The notes under the pieces are model-generated. The model did no database searches and was not told the origin of the DNA. It saw only the letters and a program-made list of their open reading frames with translations. The position numbers and the translations under genes are program-made. From Paracidovorax cattleyae (GTDB taxonomy: Bacteria; Pseudomonadota; Gammaproteobacteria; Burkholderiales; Burkholderiaceae_C), in NCBI RefSeq assembly GCF_900104515.1, contig NZ_FNJL01000017.1, positions 49,807-113,806 on the forward strand: a stretch of DNA of 64,000 nt, given 5' to 3'. Shown one piece after another: positions 45,213-53,452 of this stretch; position 1 is the first letter of the stretch; every line of letters begins with the position of its first letter.

Positions 45213-46828
45213 ATGGGGCAGTCTTGATCTTGTAGGGGATCGCAATCCGGCGTGGCGAGCTGATGGGTATGGTCGATCAGCCGGGTCCGCAACGCCGGAG
45301 AATGAACACCGTTCATCCAATCAAGCGCCATTTCTGCCCCCAAGCTGGCGGCCTGTACCGACACCGAAGCCGGAAAAGGCACGTACAAGCCCTCGCAGCC
45401 ATGGCCCGCCAAGATGGTAGGAAGAGGATCGAGGGTCGAGCGAAGCTCGCCCCTGCGGTGGCTATGCCACAGACATCGGTAGCAAGCACCAGATGCGGTC
45501 GCTCTCAGGAGCGCACGTACACCCGTTCCCGGCCCTTCGATCCAGACAGAAAGCATGGGCGCGGGGGCCCGGTATTGGCCAGACAGCCAGTGCCCGAGTG
45601 ACTCTTCGCCGGTGGCATCGATGAGCAGATCCATCTGTCCCAGTTGGGCCTGCCTAACATCCACGGGGAGCGCATAAACCTCGACGCCTGGCGACAAGCG
45701 CTTGAGCTCCTTCGCCATGGCCTGCGCCTTGTTCGATAACAGGTCCGGAAATCCAAGGCGATGCCGCCCGATGTTCTGCGGAAGGAGGCAATCAAAATCC
45801 ACCAGCGTGAGCTTCCCGCCGCGTGTTCCTGCCCCGGCCTTGACTAGCATGTCCGATAGGTACCCGCCAATCGTGCCGCAACCCACAAGTGCGATTCGCT
45901 TCCCTGCCAACGTCTTCGAGTTGGGGATGTTGCGCTGGGCCAAATACCGATCATCGATCCGGATCACCGAGACGGGCATCACCTTCAGTCCATAGCTGGA
46001 ATCTCTGCGATTAGCGAACTTGTTTTTTTGACTCACTTGGTGGTCGAGGAGCACAGCAAAGCCATAGGTCATCAACGGCGATTCGATGATGATCAGGACC
46101 CCATTTGCCTTCTTGCTTTCCCCCTCCTTGATCCGTTCGTGAATCTTGCGCCTACATCGAGGGTCCAAGGTGCTTTGCCAAGTCAGGACATCCCCCACGG
46201 TTTCGGGTGGCCAGTGGCTCGTCAGCGGTCGGGGTTGTCCAGTGGTCTTGACCCGGTACGTCAGCACCGTTTTATCAGTGACCTGAAGGCCGAGCGAATC
46301 CAACTTCCGCTTGGTCCGATCTTCGTTGTCGGTGATGAACCACAACAGATCTTTATTTGTTCGCGCGACGATGCAGTTCTGCCGCCCCAGATCGTCGCCT
46401 TGCATGTCCACGAAACAAGGCAAGCCATTCCAGTAGGCAAAGAACTCTTCCGCGAGATCTTCGACCATCTCGCCCTTGAGTATCTGCCCGAGGACCGCGG
46501 CCGCACGTTTAAGGCACGCCAAGGACTGACCGACAGGGTCGTAGATGTCCAGAACGACTGTTCCCTTGGCGAGATAGCAAAGACCACCCTCCGCGCCAAG
46601 ATGAGGAACCGCCTTGGGCAGTTCAGGGGGAAGGTCAAGCAGCCGAATGCGAGGCAGGTCGAAGAACGTGGGGTCGAGCTGAACCTCACACGGAAGCCCC
46701 TGGTCCGAGCCGGGGGGAATCAGAAGCCCCCGCAGCTTGAACCAACCGTCTTCCGTCTTGCCGACAAATTCGAAGCCTTGCTGCTTGAAGGCATCGACAA
46801 CGTCTGCAACTGCAACGACGCTGCTCAT
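45200..46828 (-). CDS. cap2: CBASS Cap2, E1-E2 fusion ubiquitin-like ligase
   Basis: A 542-residue protein. The N-terminal E2-like domain (about 1-150) has the candidate catalytic Cys C84 in GGLCYLA. The C-terminal ThiF/E1 adenylation domain (about 300-520) has [20 protein letters not shown] and [16 protein letters not shown] candidate E1 cysteine is C478 in [14 protein letters not shown]. Cap2 conjugates the C terminus of the CD-NTase to cellular targets and primes cyclic-dinucleotide synthesis. Its ATG overlaps the CD-NTase stop by 4 bp. Confidence 0.92.
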   Translation of the reverse strand: MSSVVAVADVVDAFKQQGFEFVGKTEDGWFKLRGLLIPPGSDQGLPCEVQLDPTFFDLPRIRLLDLPPELPKAVPHLGAEGGLCYLAKGTVVLDIYDPVGQSLACLKRAAAVLGQILKGEMVEDLAEEFFAYWNGLPCFVDMQGDDLGRQNCIVARTNKDLLWFITDNEDRTKRKLDSLGLQVTDKTVLTYRVKTTGQPRPLTSHWPPETVGDVLTWQSTLDPRCRRKIHERIKEGESKKANGVLIIIESPLMTYGFAVLLDHQVSQKNKFANRRDSSYGLKVMPVSVIRIDDRYLAQRNIPNSKTLAGKRIALVGCGTIGGYLSDMLVKAGAGTRGGKLTLVDFDCLLPQNIGRHRLGFPDLLSNKAQAMAKELKRLSPGVEVYALPVDVRQAQLGQMDLLIDATGEESLGHWLSGQYRAPAPMLSVWIEGPGTGVRALLRATASGACYRCLWHSHRRGELRSTLDPLPTILAGHGCEGLYVPFPASVSVQAASLGAEMALDWMNGVHSPALRTRLIDHTHQLATPDCDPLQDQDCPICNS

Positions 46829-47967
46829 CCGGCCTTCGTTCGCCCGACCAGTTCGCTCGGGCCAGCCGTGGCTGGCGCTGAGGCGATAGTGGCGGCGATG
46901 GATACCACCTTGACCCGATCCGGCGCATTCGGAAAGCGTGGACCGAACTCGCCTTGCATCCAGACGCAGGCCTGCGAAGGGCTGCCGGCGTCGGTTGCGC
47001 CACGCAATACCTTCTCCAATTCTTCGAAAGCCTTCGCCGCTTCTTCGACGCCGTCTCTGCCGAGGCGTACCGTCAGGGACTCCGACTCATCTACTGGGTT
47101 GTTCACCCCCGCACGCAGCCGAGCCGGCAATGCCGCGACAACATCCAGCAATGCCAGGTCGTCGCGCCGATCCCGCTTCTCAAAAATCGGAGCCGCCGCG
47201 GCCATCAACAGAATCGAAGCGGGCCCGCCGCTAGACCACCTCCAGTCGCGGAACGCCTTCAAGTAGCGAACCACGCGGCGAAACTGTTCGCCCTTGGCCT
47301 CCACTTCGCCTAGAAACCAGTCCTTCACGGGCCTGGGATCGGAGGTCATCCAGTTGCACTCGCGGTGAGCCAGGAGCACCTTGTCAGCGGGCAAGGCCGT
47401 CCAGGCGTCCCGCTCTGCCTTGTTGACCGCCTCGGTGAGAGAAGCGTATCCGTACCGCTCCATCGAAGCCTTCGCGAGCGTGTCGAACTCCATGTCAGGG
47501 ATGGCGTACAGCGGGATGTCGACGTGGGCAAAGGCAGCAATCACTATCCGGATGCATGTTGGCTTGTCGGTGACGAGCTTCCAACGCTTTTCCTCGACCA
47601 GCGGCTTCAAGGCTTCTTCTGCAGCGGCAAAGAACACCGTTGTTGCCCTGCTGGGACGCTTCGTTTGCGAGACGAAACTCAATGGCAGATAGCAACCATC
47701 ATCGACATCCGCCTGCTGGGGCCGTTGTGCCGGAGCGTTCAACGTCTTGTAAGCCCAGGACCCTTGCGTAAAGAAGCGCGGCTGCGGTACGTCATCCGTG
47801 TACCCCCGGTCGCGTAGGACGCGCGGAATTCCGGTGCGCAGGCAGGTCCTGATATCGTTGCGGGCGCTGGCGATCCAGGCGCGTTGTTCTGGTGACAGAT
47901 CCAGCTCTTCGTGCATGCAGGATTCGTCATCAACGGCAGTGAAGAAAAGCGGGCTCAGGTTCAGCAT
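46825..47967 (-). CDS. cdnA: CBASS CD-NTase (DncV-like cyclic GMP-AMP synthase)
   Basis: A 380-residue nucleotidyltransferase of the DncV clade. The active-site GS motif is [14 protein letters not shown] (G69-S70), followed by D87/D89 in [10 protein letters not shown], with a third acidic residue in [11 protein letters not shown]. By analogy with DncV it should make 3',3'-cGAMP when phage infection is sensed. The protein ends in Gly (TKAG), as required for Cap2 conjugation in the DncV system. The start overlaps the capV stop by 7 bp. Confidence 0.93.
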   Translation of the reverse strand: MLNLSPLFFTAVDDESCMHEELDLSPEQRAWIASARNDIRTCLRTGIPRVLRDRGYTDDVPQPRFFTQGSWAYKTLNAPAQRPQQADVDDGCYLPLSFVSQTKRPSRATTVFFAAAEEALKPLVEEKRWKLVTDKPTCIRIVIAAFAHVDIPLYAIPDMEFDTLAKASMERYGYASLTEAVNKAERDAWTALPADKVLLAHRECNWMTSDPRPVKDWFLGEVEAKGEQFRRVVRYLKAFRDWRWSSGGPASILLMAAAAPIFEKRDRRDDLALLDVVAALPARLRAGVNNPVDESESLTVRLGRDGVEEAAKAFEELEKVLRGATDAGSPSQACVWMQGEFGPRFPNAPDRVKVVSIAATIASAPATAGPSELVGRTKAG

Positions 47968-48962
47968 GCGGCCTCCGGAACGTTCTTATTGGGACCGTGA
48001 TAGAAGATGGGGGCGCCGGCCTGGTGCGCTCGAAACGGTTGGAAATGAGGGTCGCCGAGCGCGCGCTGCGCTGCGTGGTTGCCGCGGTCCTTCAGCGTAT
48101 TGGTGGCGCCGATGGAAACCCGGTCTAGCGCTTTCACGTCCTTGCTTTGATCAGGCGTAGCCTTGTCGTCGATCTGAAAATAGTTGCTCCCCAATGACTG
48201 GCGCAGCATGTAGTCCACCGACGACTCCTGGGCAGAGATCACGAGATCAAACAGCCCCCCGCGCCACTTGCCGAAGCCGCGGTCGAGGCTGGCATCGCCG
48301 CGAACCGTCGCGCCGATCGTCATCGTGCCGATCGACAGCACCCGAACCAGCGCGTTCTGTTTTGGCGCGAGGAACGTATTGACTTCGTGCAATCCAAAAA
48401 GTCCAGGCGCGTTGCCGACCAATCCACCATCAGCAAAGACTCCCCGGTCGTTGCGCGCCAGCGGAAAGTACACGGGTGCGGCGGCTGTCGCCAACGCCAC
48501 GTCGACGATCTTCATGCGGTGGTCCATCTCAAAGGAGGGATGGTGAGGCGTTTTGAAGAACTGGCCACGCCCTGTGGAATAGTTGACGGCCGGCACGAGT
48601 ACACGGTGCTTCAAGTCACCGATCGTGATGTGCTGGAAGCGCTCGGCCAAGACGGTCTGCAACCCTGATGAGCCGTGCTTCGCGGTCAACCAGAAGCCCA
48701 GCAGGCGCCTTGCAAGACTGCGGCAACCAAAGATACGGGACCCATGCTTTTCGAACAGTGCCTTGAGTTCAATGGCTGGGATTTCCGCGGCCAGCCCCAA
48801 GGCAAGCATGCCGCCTGCGGATGTGCCGCAGATCAGATCGAAATGCGAAGCGATGGGGCGGCCCAGCGCGGCTTCAAGCTCGGCCAGAACCGTCGCCGTG
48901 TACAGGCCGCGATAGCCGCCCCCAGACAGGGCGAGCACATGGTAGGTGGGCACGCCTGTCAT
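47961..48962 (-). CDS. capV: CBASS effector CapV, patatin-like phospholipase
   Basis: A 333-residue patatin. The oxyanion motif GGGYRG (14-19), nucleophile S48 in GTSAG and the catalytic Asp of [10 protein letters not shown] are all present. Phospholipases of this type are activated by cGAMP from the DncV-like synthase and degrade the inner membrane, killing the infected cell before phage release. It is second gene of the operon, 5 bp after the DUF2188 stop and overlapping the CD-NTase start. Confidence 0.94.
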   Translation of the reverse strand: MTGVPTYHVLALSGGGYRGLYTATVLAELEAALGRPIASHFDLICGTSAGGMLALGLAAEIPAIELKALFEKHGSRIFGCRSLARRLLGFWLTAKHGSSGLQTVLAERFQHITIGDLKHRVLVPAVNYSTGRGQFFKTPHHPSFEMDHRMKIVDVALATAAAPVYFPLARNDRGVFADGGLVGNAPGLFGLHEVNTFLAPKQNALVRVLSIGTMTIGATVRGDASLDRGFGKWRGGLFDLVISAQESSVDYMLRQSLGSNYFQIDDKATPDQSKDVKALDRVSIGATNTLKDRGNHAAQRALGDPHFQPFRAHQAGAPIFYHGPNKNVPEAAC

Positions 48963-48967
48963 GACAC

Positions 48968-49192
48968 TCAGCCTTTCGGCGGGAAAGAGTCGTTGCCGTG
49001 GCTGTCCTTGTCACGGATGCGGCCATCCGGACGGTGGATCACCAGTTCGGACTGCTGATTGCGAGCGATATCCCGCCCCGCGTCAATGGCCTGCTGCTGC
49101 GTGTCATGCACGGAGGTTGCTCGCTGATTGCCGGCACCCTTGACGGCCCAACCGTCCTGGTGAGGAACTACATGCTGATTTTTGCCTGTCAT
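48968..49192 (-). CDS. DUF2188 protein, first gene of the CBASS operon
   Basis: A 74-residue protein matching DUF2188: QHVVPHQDGWAVKGAG, then HDTQQQAIDAGRDIA, then ELVIHRPDGRIRDKDS. The start at 49192 is preceded by AGGA at suitable distance. It lies 5 bp upstream of capV on the same strand, so it is co-transcribed with CBASS. DUF2188 proteins are small, soluble, and of unknown function. It is not part of the standard CBASS gene set, so it may be an accessory or just a passenger. Confidence 0.88.
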   Translation of the reverse strand: MTGKNQHVVPHQDGWAVKGAGNQRATSVHDTQQQAIDAGRDIARNQQSELVIHRPDGRIRDKDSHGNDSFPPKG

Positions 49193-49337
49193 GGCTAATT
49201 TCCTAAAGTTAAACCATCGAAAGCTCGGCCAGCCAGCCGAGTTGCCAATGACCACCCGCTATAGCAAAATATGTTGCTCTCACAGACAACGGATGAGTCA
49301 AGCCAAATCAACCGATTGCAGTCTTGAAATTCGCATC

Positions 49338-49357
49338 TGTTGTCTAGCTGGACAACA
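49338..49357. promoter_or_regulatory. near-perfect 20-bp palindrome, likely operator for the XRE regulator
   Basis: TGTTGTC-TAGCTG-GACAACA is symmetric at all but one base pair. It sits in the 275-bp gap between the divergent CBASS operon and the XRE/ImmA pair, 110 bp before the XRE start. A further half-site GACAAC occurs at 49285. The layout fits one repressor controlling both promoters. Confidence 0.65.
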
Positions 49358-49467
49358 ATGTATCAGAGTCGGTGCCAGGCTGCAAATCGGCTTGGAACCA
49401 AAGAACGCAACTGCTGCGAGGGCGGGCGCATATCTACGCTCGTCAGCAGCCGCAAGGAACGGAACGG

Positions 49468-49860
49468 ATGTCACAAACAGGCCTGGGCGTCGCCCTCAAG
49501 ACGCTGCGCGAGCGCAGAACCCTCTCGTTGCGAGAAATCGGTCAGCTCTCTTCGGTAGACCACGCCTACGTCCATCGGCTGGAGTCTGGCGAGAAGACAA
49601 ACCCGTCACCGGACTTGGTCGAGAAGCTGCTGAGGGTCCTCAAACCTGGCGAGAGAGATTGCGCGCTGTTGATGTGGCTCGTCGACCATGCGGAGGCCGA
49701 TCCCCGCCTTGTCGAGTTCGTGCTAAACGATCCTTCCATCAGCATCGACATCTTTTCGGCGGCAGCCGGGGTAAGGCATCGTGGCAATGTCAGACCCGAC
49801 CCCGCGACGCTGATCGCCCGGATACGGAGAGCGTTCGAGGACGAGGACGAGGACGACTGA
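49468..49860 (+). CDS. capH: XRE-family HTH regulator (CapH-like)
   Basis: A 130-residue protein with an N-terminal XRE helix-turn-helix (GVALKTLRERRTLSLREIGQ, then SSVDHAYVHRLESGEKTNPS) and a C-terminal helical dimerisation-type region ending in an acidic tail (DEDEDD). I chose the ATG at 49468, which has GGA-rich bases just upstream. It is divergent from the CBASS operon and followed 2 bp later by an ImmA/IrrE peptidase. This is the CapH-CapP arrangement in which the repressor is cleaved to induce CBASS on DNA damage. Confidence 0.85.
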   Translation: MSQTGLGVALKTLRERRTLSLREIGQLSSVDHAYVHRLESGEKTNPSPDLVEKLLRVLKPGERDCALLMWLVDHAEADPRLVEFVLNDPSISIDIFSAAAGVRHRGNVRPDPATLIARIRRAFEDEDEDD

Positions 49861-49862
49861 GC

Positions 49863-50732
49863 ATGGATGAAGCGGATGTCAGGCAGAAAGCACGCGCCTT
49901 TGTGGCAAAGGTCGATGTGTCCGGCATCCGAGAGGACCTCACACCCTATGTGATCGCGGCCAACGCCAAGGTCAAGAAGGATGAGCTTTGCGAGGGCGAG
50001 TCAGGCTACACGATCACCAAGCCGAACGGCAAACATGTCATCACAGTGAATTCGTTGGAGACAGAAGAACGCCAGCGCTTCACCATTTGCCACGAAATCG
50101 CACATATCGTCTTGGCCCTGGAGTCGAGCCACGATGAGGTTCCGTCCTGGTCCTATGCTAAGCGACACCCGAACGAAATCGCCTGTGACACCTTCGCTGC
50201 TGAACTGCTAATGCCGTATCAGCAATGGCTATCGCTTGTGCCCAAAGAAGAGCCCTCGTTGGAACTGATCCAGCGCATGGCAGACTTGTTCAACACGTCA
50301 TTCCCCGCCGCAGCGTCACGGTTTGCGTCCCTCAGCGACATCCCGTGCGCCTTTGTCACCATGGAACGCGGTGTCGTGCGCTATGCAGCACGGTCCACCA
50401 GTTTGCGAAACGCTGGGGCTTGGATATCTCCCAGATCTGCTATCCCTGTCGGCTCTGTGGCTCACCGCCTCCGTTCTTCGGGCAACAGTGCTGCCGACAC
50501 GGATGAAGTTGCACAAGATATCTGGTTCGAAAATTGGGAAAAGGGGCTCGACCTATGGGAGCTCTCCAGGCACTACGCACGTACGGATACCACGACGTCG
50601 CTGTTGTGGTTCGACATTGAAGACTTGCCTGAGGTCGAGGTGAACCGCTTCGGTGTTCGCGTCGAGGACGATGGCGGCTTGGCGGAACTTACGGGGCAAT
50701 TAGCTTGGCCAAGGCGAAGCAAGCGTCGTTAG
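49863..50732 (+). CDS. capP: ImmA/IrrE-family metallopeptidase (CapP-like)
   Basis: A 289-residue protein. The zinc protease motif HEIAH is at 77-81, with a downstream acidic ligand region NEIACDTFAAELLMP. A C-terminal domain of about 150 residues includes a cysteine-free sensory-type region. In CapH-CapP systems single-stranded DNA activates the peptidase to cut the repressor. Here it directly follows the XRE gene and faces away from the CBASS operon. An IS5-family element inserted 17 bp after its stop. Confidence 0.87.
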   Translation: MDEADVRQKARAFVAKVDVSGIREDLTPYVIAANAKVKKDELCEGESGYTITKPNGKHVITVNSLETEERQRFTICHEIAHIVLALESSHDEVPSWSYAKRHPNEIACDTFAAELLMPYQQWLSLVPKEEPSLELIQRMADLFNTSFPAAASRFASLSDIPCAFVTMERGVVRYAARSTSLRNAGAWISPRSAIPVGSVAHRLRSSGNSAADTDEVAQDIWFENWEKGLDLWELSRHYARTDTTTSLLWFDIEDLPEVEVNRFGVRVEDDGGLAELTGQLAWPRRSKRR

Positions 50733-50749
50733 TAGAACTGGCGTCCCTA

Positions 50750-51623
50750 GAGCGTGTTATGAACTTTGTTCCTCGGCGAGGAAGTCAAAGGTAGAGTCTG
50801 CGGATGCCCCGCAAGCCCTACCCGACGGATGTCAGCGATGAAGAATGGAGCTTCGCTGCGCCCTACTTGAGTCTGATGAACCAGCGCGCCCCCCAGCGCG
50901 AGCACGATCTGCGCGAAGTCTTCGACGCGCTGCGCTGGCTGGTGCGCGCAGGCGCGCCTTGGCGGATGCTGCCCAACGATCTACCTCCTTGGGAGGCGGT
51001 TTACCAGCAAACCCGACGCGGGCTGGAAGCGGGCTGCTTCGAGGCGATGGTGTCAGATCTGCGCTCGATCATCCGCGTGGCGCAAGGGCGCCAGGGACAG
51101 CCCAGCGCCATGGTGATGGATGGGCGGACATTGCAGTCGAGCTGCGAGAGCGGACCGCGTGCGGGTTACGACGGCTACAAGCGCAAGCGGGGCAGCAAGG
51201 TTCACATGGCCGTGGATACCCTGGGGCACCTGCTGGCGGTGCATATCACGCCAGCCAACGAACAGGAAAGAGCGCAGGTGCAGCGTCTGTGCGAAGACGT
51301 ACAGCAGGCCACAGGCCACTCGGTGAAGCTGGGCTGGGCGGACCAGGGCTACACGGGCGAGGTGGCAGCAGAGGCTGCAAGGGACAACGGCATCGATCTG
51401 CAGATCGTGAAGCTGCCTGAAGCGAAAAAGGGCTTCGTGCTGCTGCCCCGGCGCTGGGTGGTGGAGCGCAGCTTCGGCTGGCTGGCGAGATTTCGCAGAC
51501 TCACTCGGGACTATGAGCGATTACCCGAAGTGCTCTGCGGGCTGCATTTCATGGTCTTTGCCGTGCTCATGTTGCCCGCAGCCGCACGGGTGCTGGCTGC
51601 GGCGGGAAGTTCATAACACGCTC
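50750..51623 (+). mobile_element. intact IS5-family insertion sequence, 874 bp
   Basis: Terminal inverted repeats GAGCGTGTTATGAACTT (left) and AAGTTCATAACACGCTC (right) are flanked on each side by TA (50748-50749 and 51624-51625), the target duplication of the IS427-type group. It contains one transposase gene and is same-strand with the deleted copy at 42047. It lies between capP and tniE. Confidence 0.92.
50804..51616 (+). CDS. IS5-family DDE transposase
   Basis: A single-frame 270-residue transposase. The N terminus MPRKPYPTDVSDEEWSF and APWRMLPNDLPPWEAVY are typical of the IS427/IS1031 groups. The catalytic residues are D in VMDGRTLQSS, D in ADQGYTGE, and E in [11 protein letters not shown]. 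It appears intact and so could also act on the deleted copy at 42047, whose ends it should recognise. The stop codon lies inside the right terminal repeat. Confidence 0.93.
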   Translation: MPRKPYPTDVSDEEWSFAAPYLSLMNQRAPQREHDLREVFDALRWLVRAGAPWRMLPNDLPPWEAVYQQTRRGLEAGCFEAMVSDLRSIIRVAQGRQGQPSAMVMDGRTLQSSCESGPRAGYDGYKRKRGSKVHMAVDTLGHLLAVHITPANEQERAQVQRLCEDVQQATGHSVKLGWADQGYTGEVAAEAARDNGIDLQIVKLPEAKKGFVLLPRRWVVERSFGWLARFRRLTRDYERLPEVLCGLHFMVFAVLMLPAAARVLAAAGSS

Positions 51624-51790
51624 TAATACTTGCTACTGTTTACTCGGCTCGCCGCAGATTACCGCATAGGCCTTCTAGAGCATATCGCGCAAAAGCGTGG
51701 CGCTTGTACCAAACATTAGGCCACAGGCAGCTTCCCTTCGGCATGCACAATTTTTTAAGCACAGTTGTAGTACATGCATTTGACACATTT

Positions 51791-53452
51791 TCATTGATCA
51801 TCTGAAGTCATGGCTTGCAGAAGATCTCCCAATCTTTCTCGCTGCACCGCCTCAGTCACCTGTTCCGATGAAAATACTTCTTCAATAGCAATTTTGGCAC
51901 GCGCAGCGCCGCCCGCCGTCTTAGTCCACATTGTTTTGCGCAGGTGCTCTTTCGACTCATCCCTCAGATTAGCTGAAGTCCCATCGTAAAGACGTAGCAC
52001 GGCGAGTTCTGGAATACGCCCTCCAATCGGTGGATCCAGACATGCCAGACCAAAAACCGGGCCATCGCCTCCACCAGGCCGACGCAGGAATGCTAAGCAC
52101 AGGCCATAGGAAGAAATTGCCTTTGTGGGCAGTGCGTCAGTTTCCGAGTAGCTCGCAATATGTCCGCCATCGAAGCGGACTGAAACCCACCCGTCCATAT
52201 ACAATTTGCAAATGAGGCACCCTAGGATAGGAGGTAGTTCGGCGAGCACTCTTTCCCAATCGACTACTACCTCTACTCCCGGGGCAGGTGCACCTTGTAC
52301 ACCTCCCAGGGAGGCGGCCTCGGGCAATTCTGAAGCCGCCGCGGCCGTAATAGAGGACGGGCGTTCGGCGCCTCGGAGCAATCTTTTATTGAGGAGATCA
52401 GGAAAAGCGGGCATTCGCTGGTAATGTCCAGTCTCCACACGTAGTTGCTTACCCCGTTCTATTGGCCGCGTTGCCAATGTCAGGGGATTTTTCGACTTCG
52501 CCCTTGCGGCAACATTAATCTTGCGTGCCGAGGTTGCAGACGCTCCATTGAGGTCTTCTCGCTCATTACGGTAATGTATGAAAAGCGTGTGATAGGGGAA
52601 GGGGTAGGAGCATGACTCCAACTCTTGCACAAAAAAGGTTCTCTCCTCCCCTTGCTCACTCCACCACCCCCGAGCATGGAGGTTCGTAGTCCCAGCGATG
52701 GGAAATCCCATTTTTGGATACCATGCAATATTGTTTTGACACGCCAGTGTGCCTGAAACAATAAGCTGATTGAGAGCATGAGTTGCCGCCGGATCAAATG
52801 CGATCCGAGCAATAATTGGCGCGGCTTCTCGCGGAAAGCCTTTCGGCATTTCGACATTCGCAACACCGGTGTCAGATCGAATATTGCAGCCCGCCACAAG
52901 CTCTCGCCGAGCCAGCGCTCCCGAGAAAATTTGCTTTAACAATGCTCCCGACGTACCGAAGTAGAAGCGAACGATTTCAGTCGATGGCACCAACAGATAC
53001 GTCCGCTCCCGTACCTTGACCCGCACAACAAATGATTTAGTGTGCTGCTTGTAGCCGTCAAATTGGGAGAAGGGAATGGCGAACTTTGCCAGCTCATGCG
53101 GGTTGGTCGCCAGGTTTCTGCCAACGGCAAACAGCTCGGTCGTCGTGTTGTCAACGCGAAGGTTGATGAAGGCCTCAGTAGTTACCTGTTCCGGTTGCTC
53201 ACGAACGCCTTCAACCCAGAGATCGCCCACACGCAATTCTGACAAGTAAGCCACTGGAAGCTCTACCATCCGCTGCTCGGATTTTCCACCAAACCGCTTG
53301 GCCAAGTTCCAGTCAGAGACGGCGACGCGTATGCGCCGCTCTTGGTCTCCTACGATGTCACCTAGCCAGTCGATGTGGCTTCGTACACCTGGGCCACGAT
53401 CAAGCTTCAGTAACTTGATCGGCTGTGGGAAGTACTCCTCACGCTCGCTCAT
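51791..53452 (-). CDS. tniE: TniE-type accessory transposition protein
   Basis: A 553-residue protein, last in the tnsABC-tniQ operon. The start at 53452 has GGAG 7 nt upstream and overlaps tniQ by 14 bp. No catalytic motif was seen. The position and size match the fifth gene (tniE) of comM-targeting Tn6022/AbaR-type transposons, and might be functionally comparable to Tn7 TnsE. Assignment is by synteny and length rather than by a recognised domain. Composition includes a Ser/Ala/Pro linker around residue 375-400 separating two folded parts. Confidence 0.65.
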   Translation of the reverse strand: MSEREEYFPQPIKLLKLDRGPGVRSHIDWLGDIVGDQERRIRVAVSDWNLAKRFGGKSEQRMVELPVAYLSELRVGDLWVEGVREQPEQVTTEAFINLRVDNTTTELFAVGRNLATNPHELAKFAIPFSQFDGYKQHTKSFVVRVKVRERTYLLVPSTEIVRFYFGTSGALLKQIFSGALARRELVAGCNIRSDTGVANVEMPKGFPREAAPIIARIAFDPAATHALNQLIVSGTLACQNNIAWYPKMGFPIAGTTNLHARGWWSEQGEERTFFVQELESCSYPFPYHTLFIHYRNEREDLNGASATSARKINVAARAKSKNPLTLATRPIERGKQLRVETGHYQRMPAFPDLLNKRLLRGAERPSSITAAAASELPEAASLGGVQGAPAPGVEVVVDWERVLAELPPILGCLICKLYMDGWVSVRFDGGHIASYSETDALPTKAISSYGLCLAFLRRPGGGDGPVFGLACLDPPIGGRIPELAVLRLYDGTSANLRDESKEHLRKTMWTKTAGGAARAKIAIEEVFSSEQVTEAVQRERLGDLLQAMTSDDQ

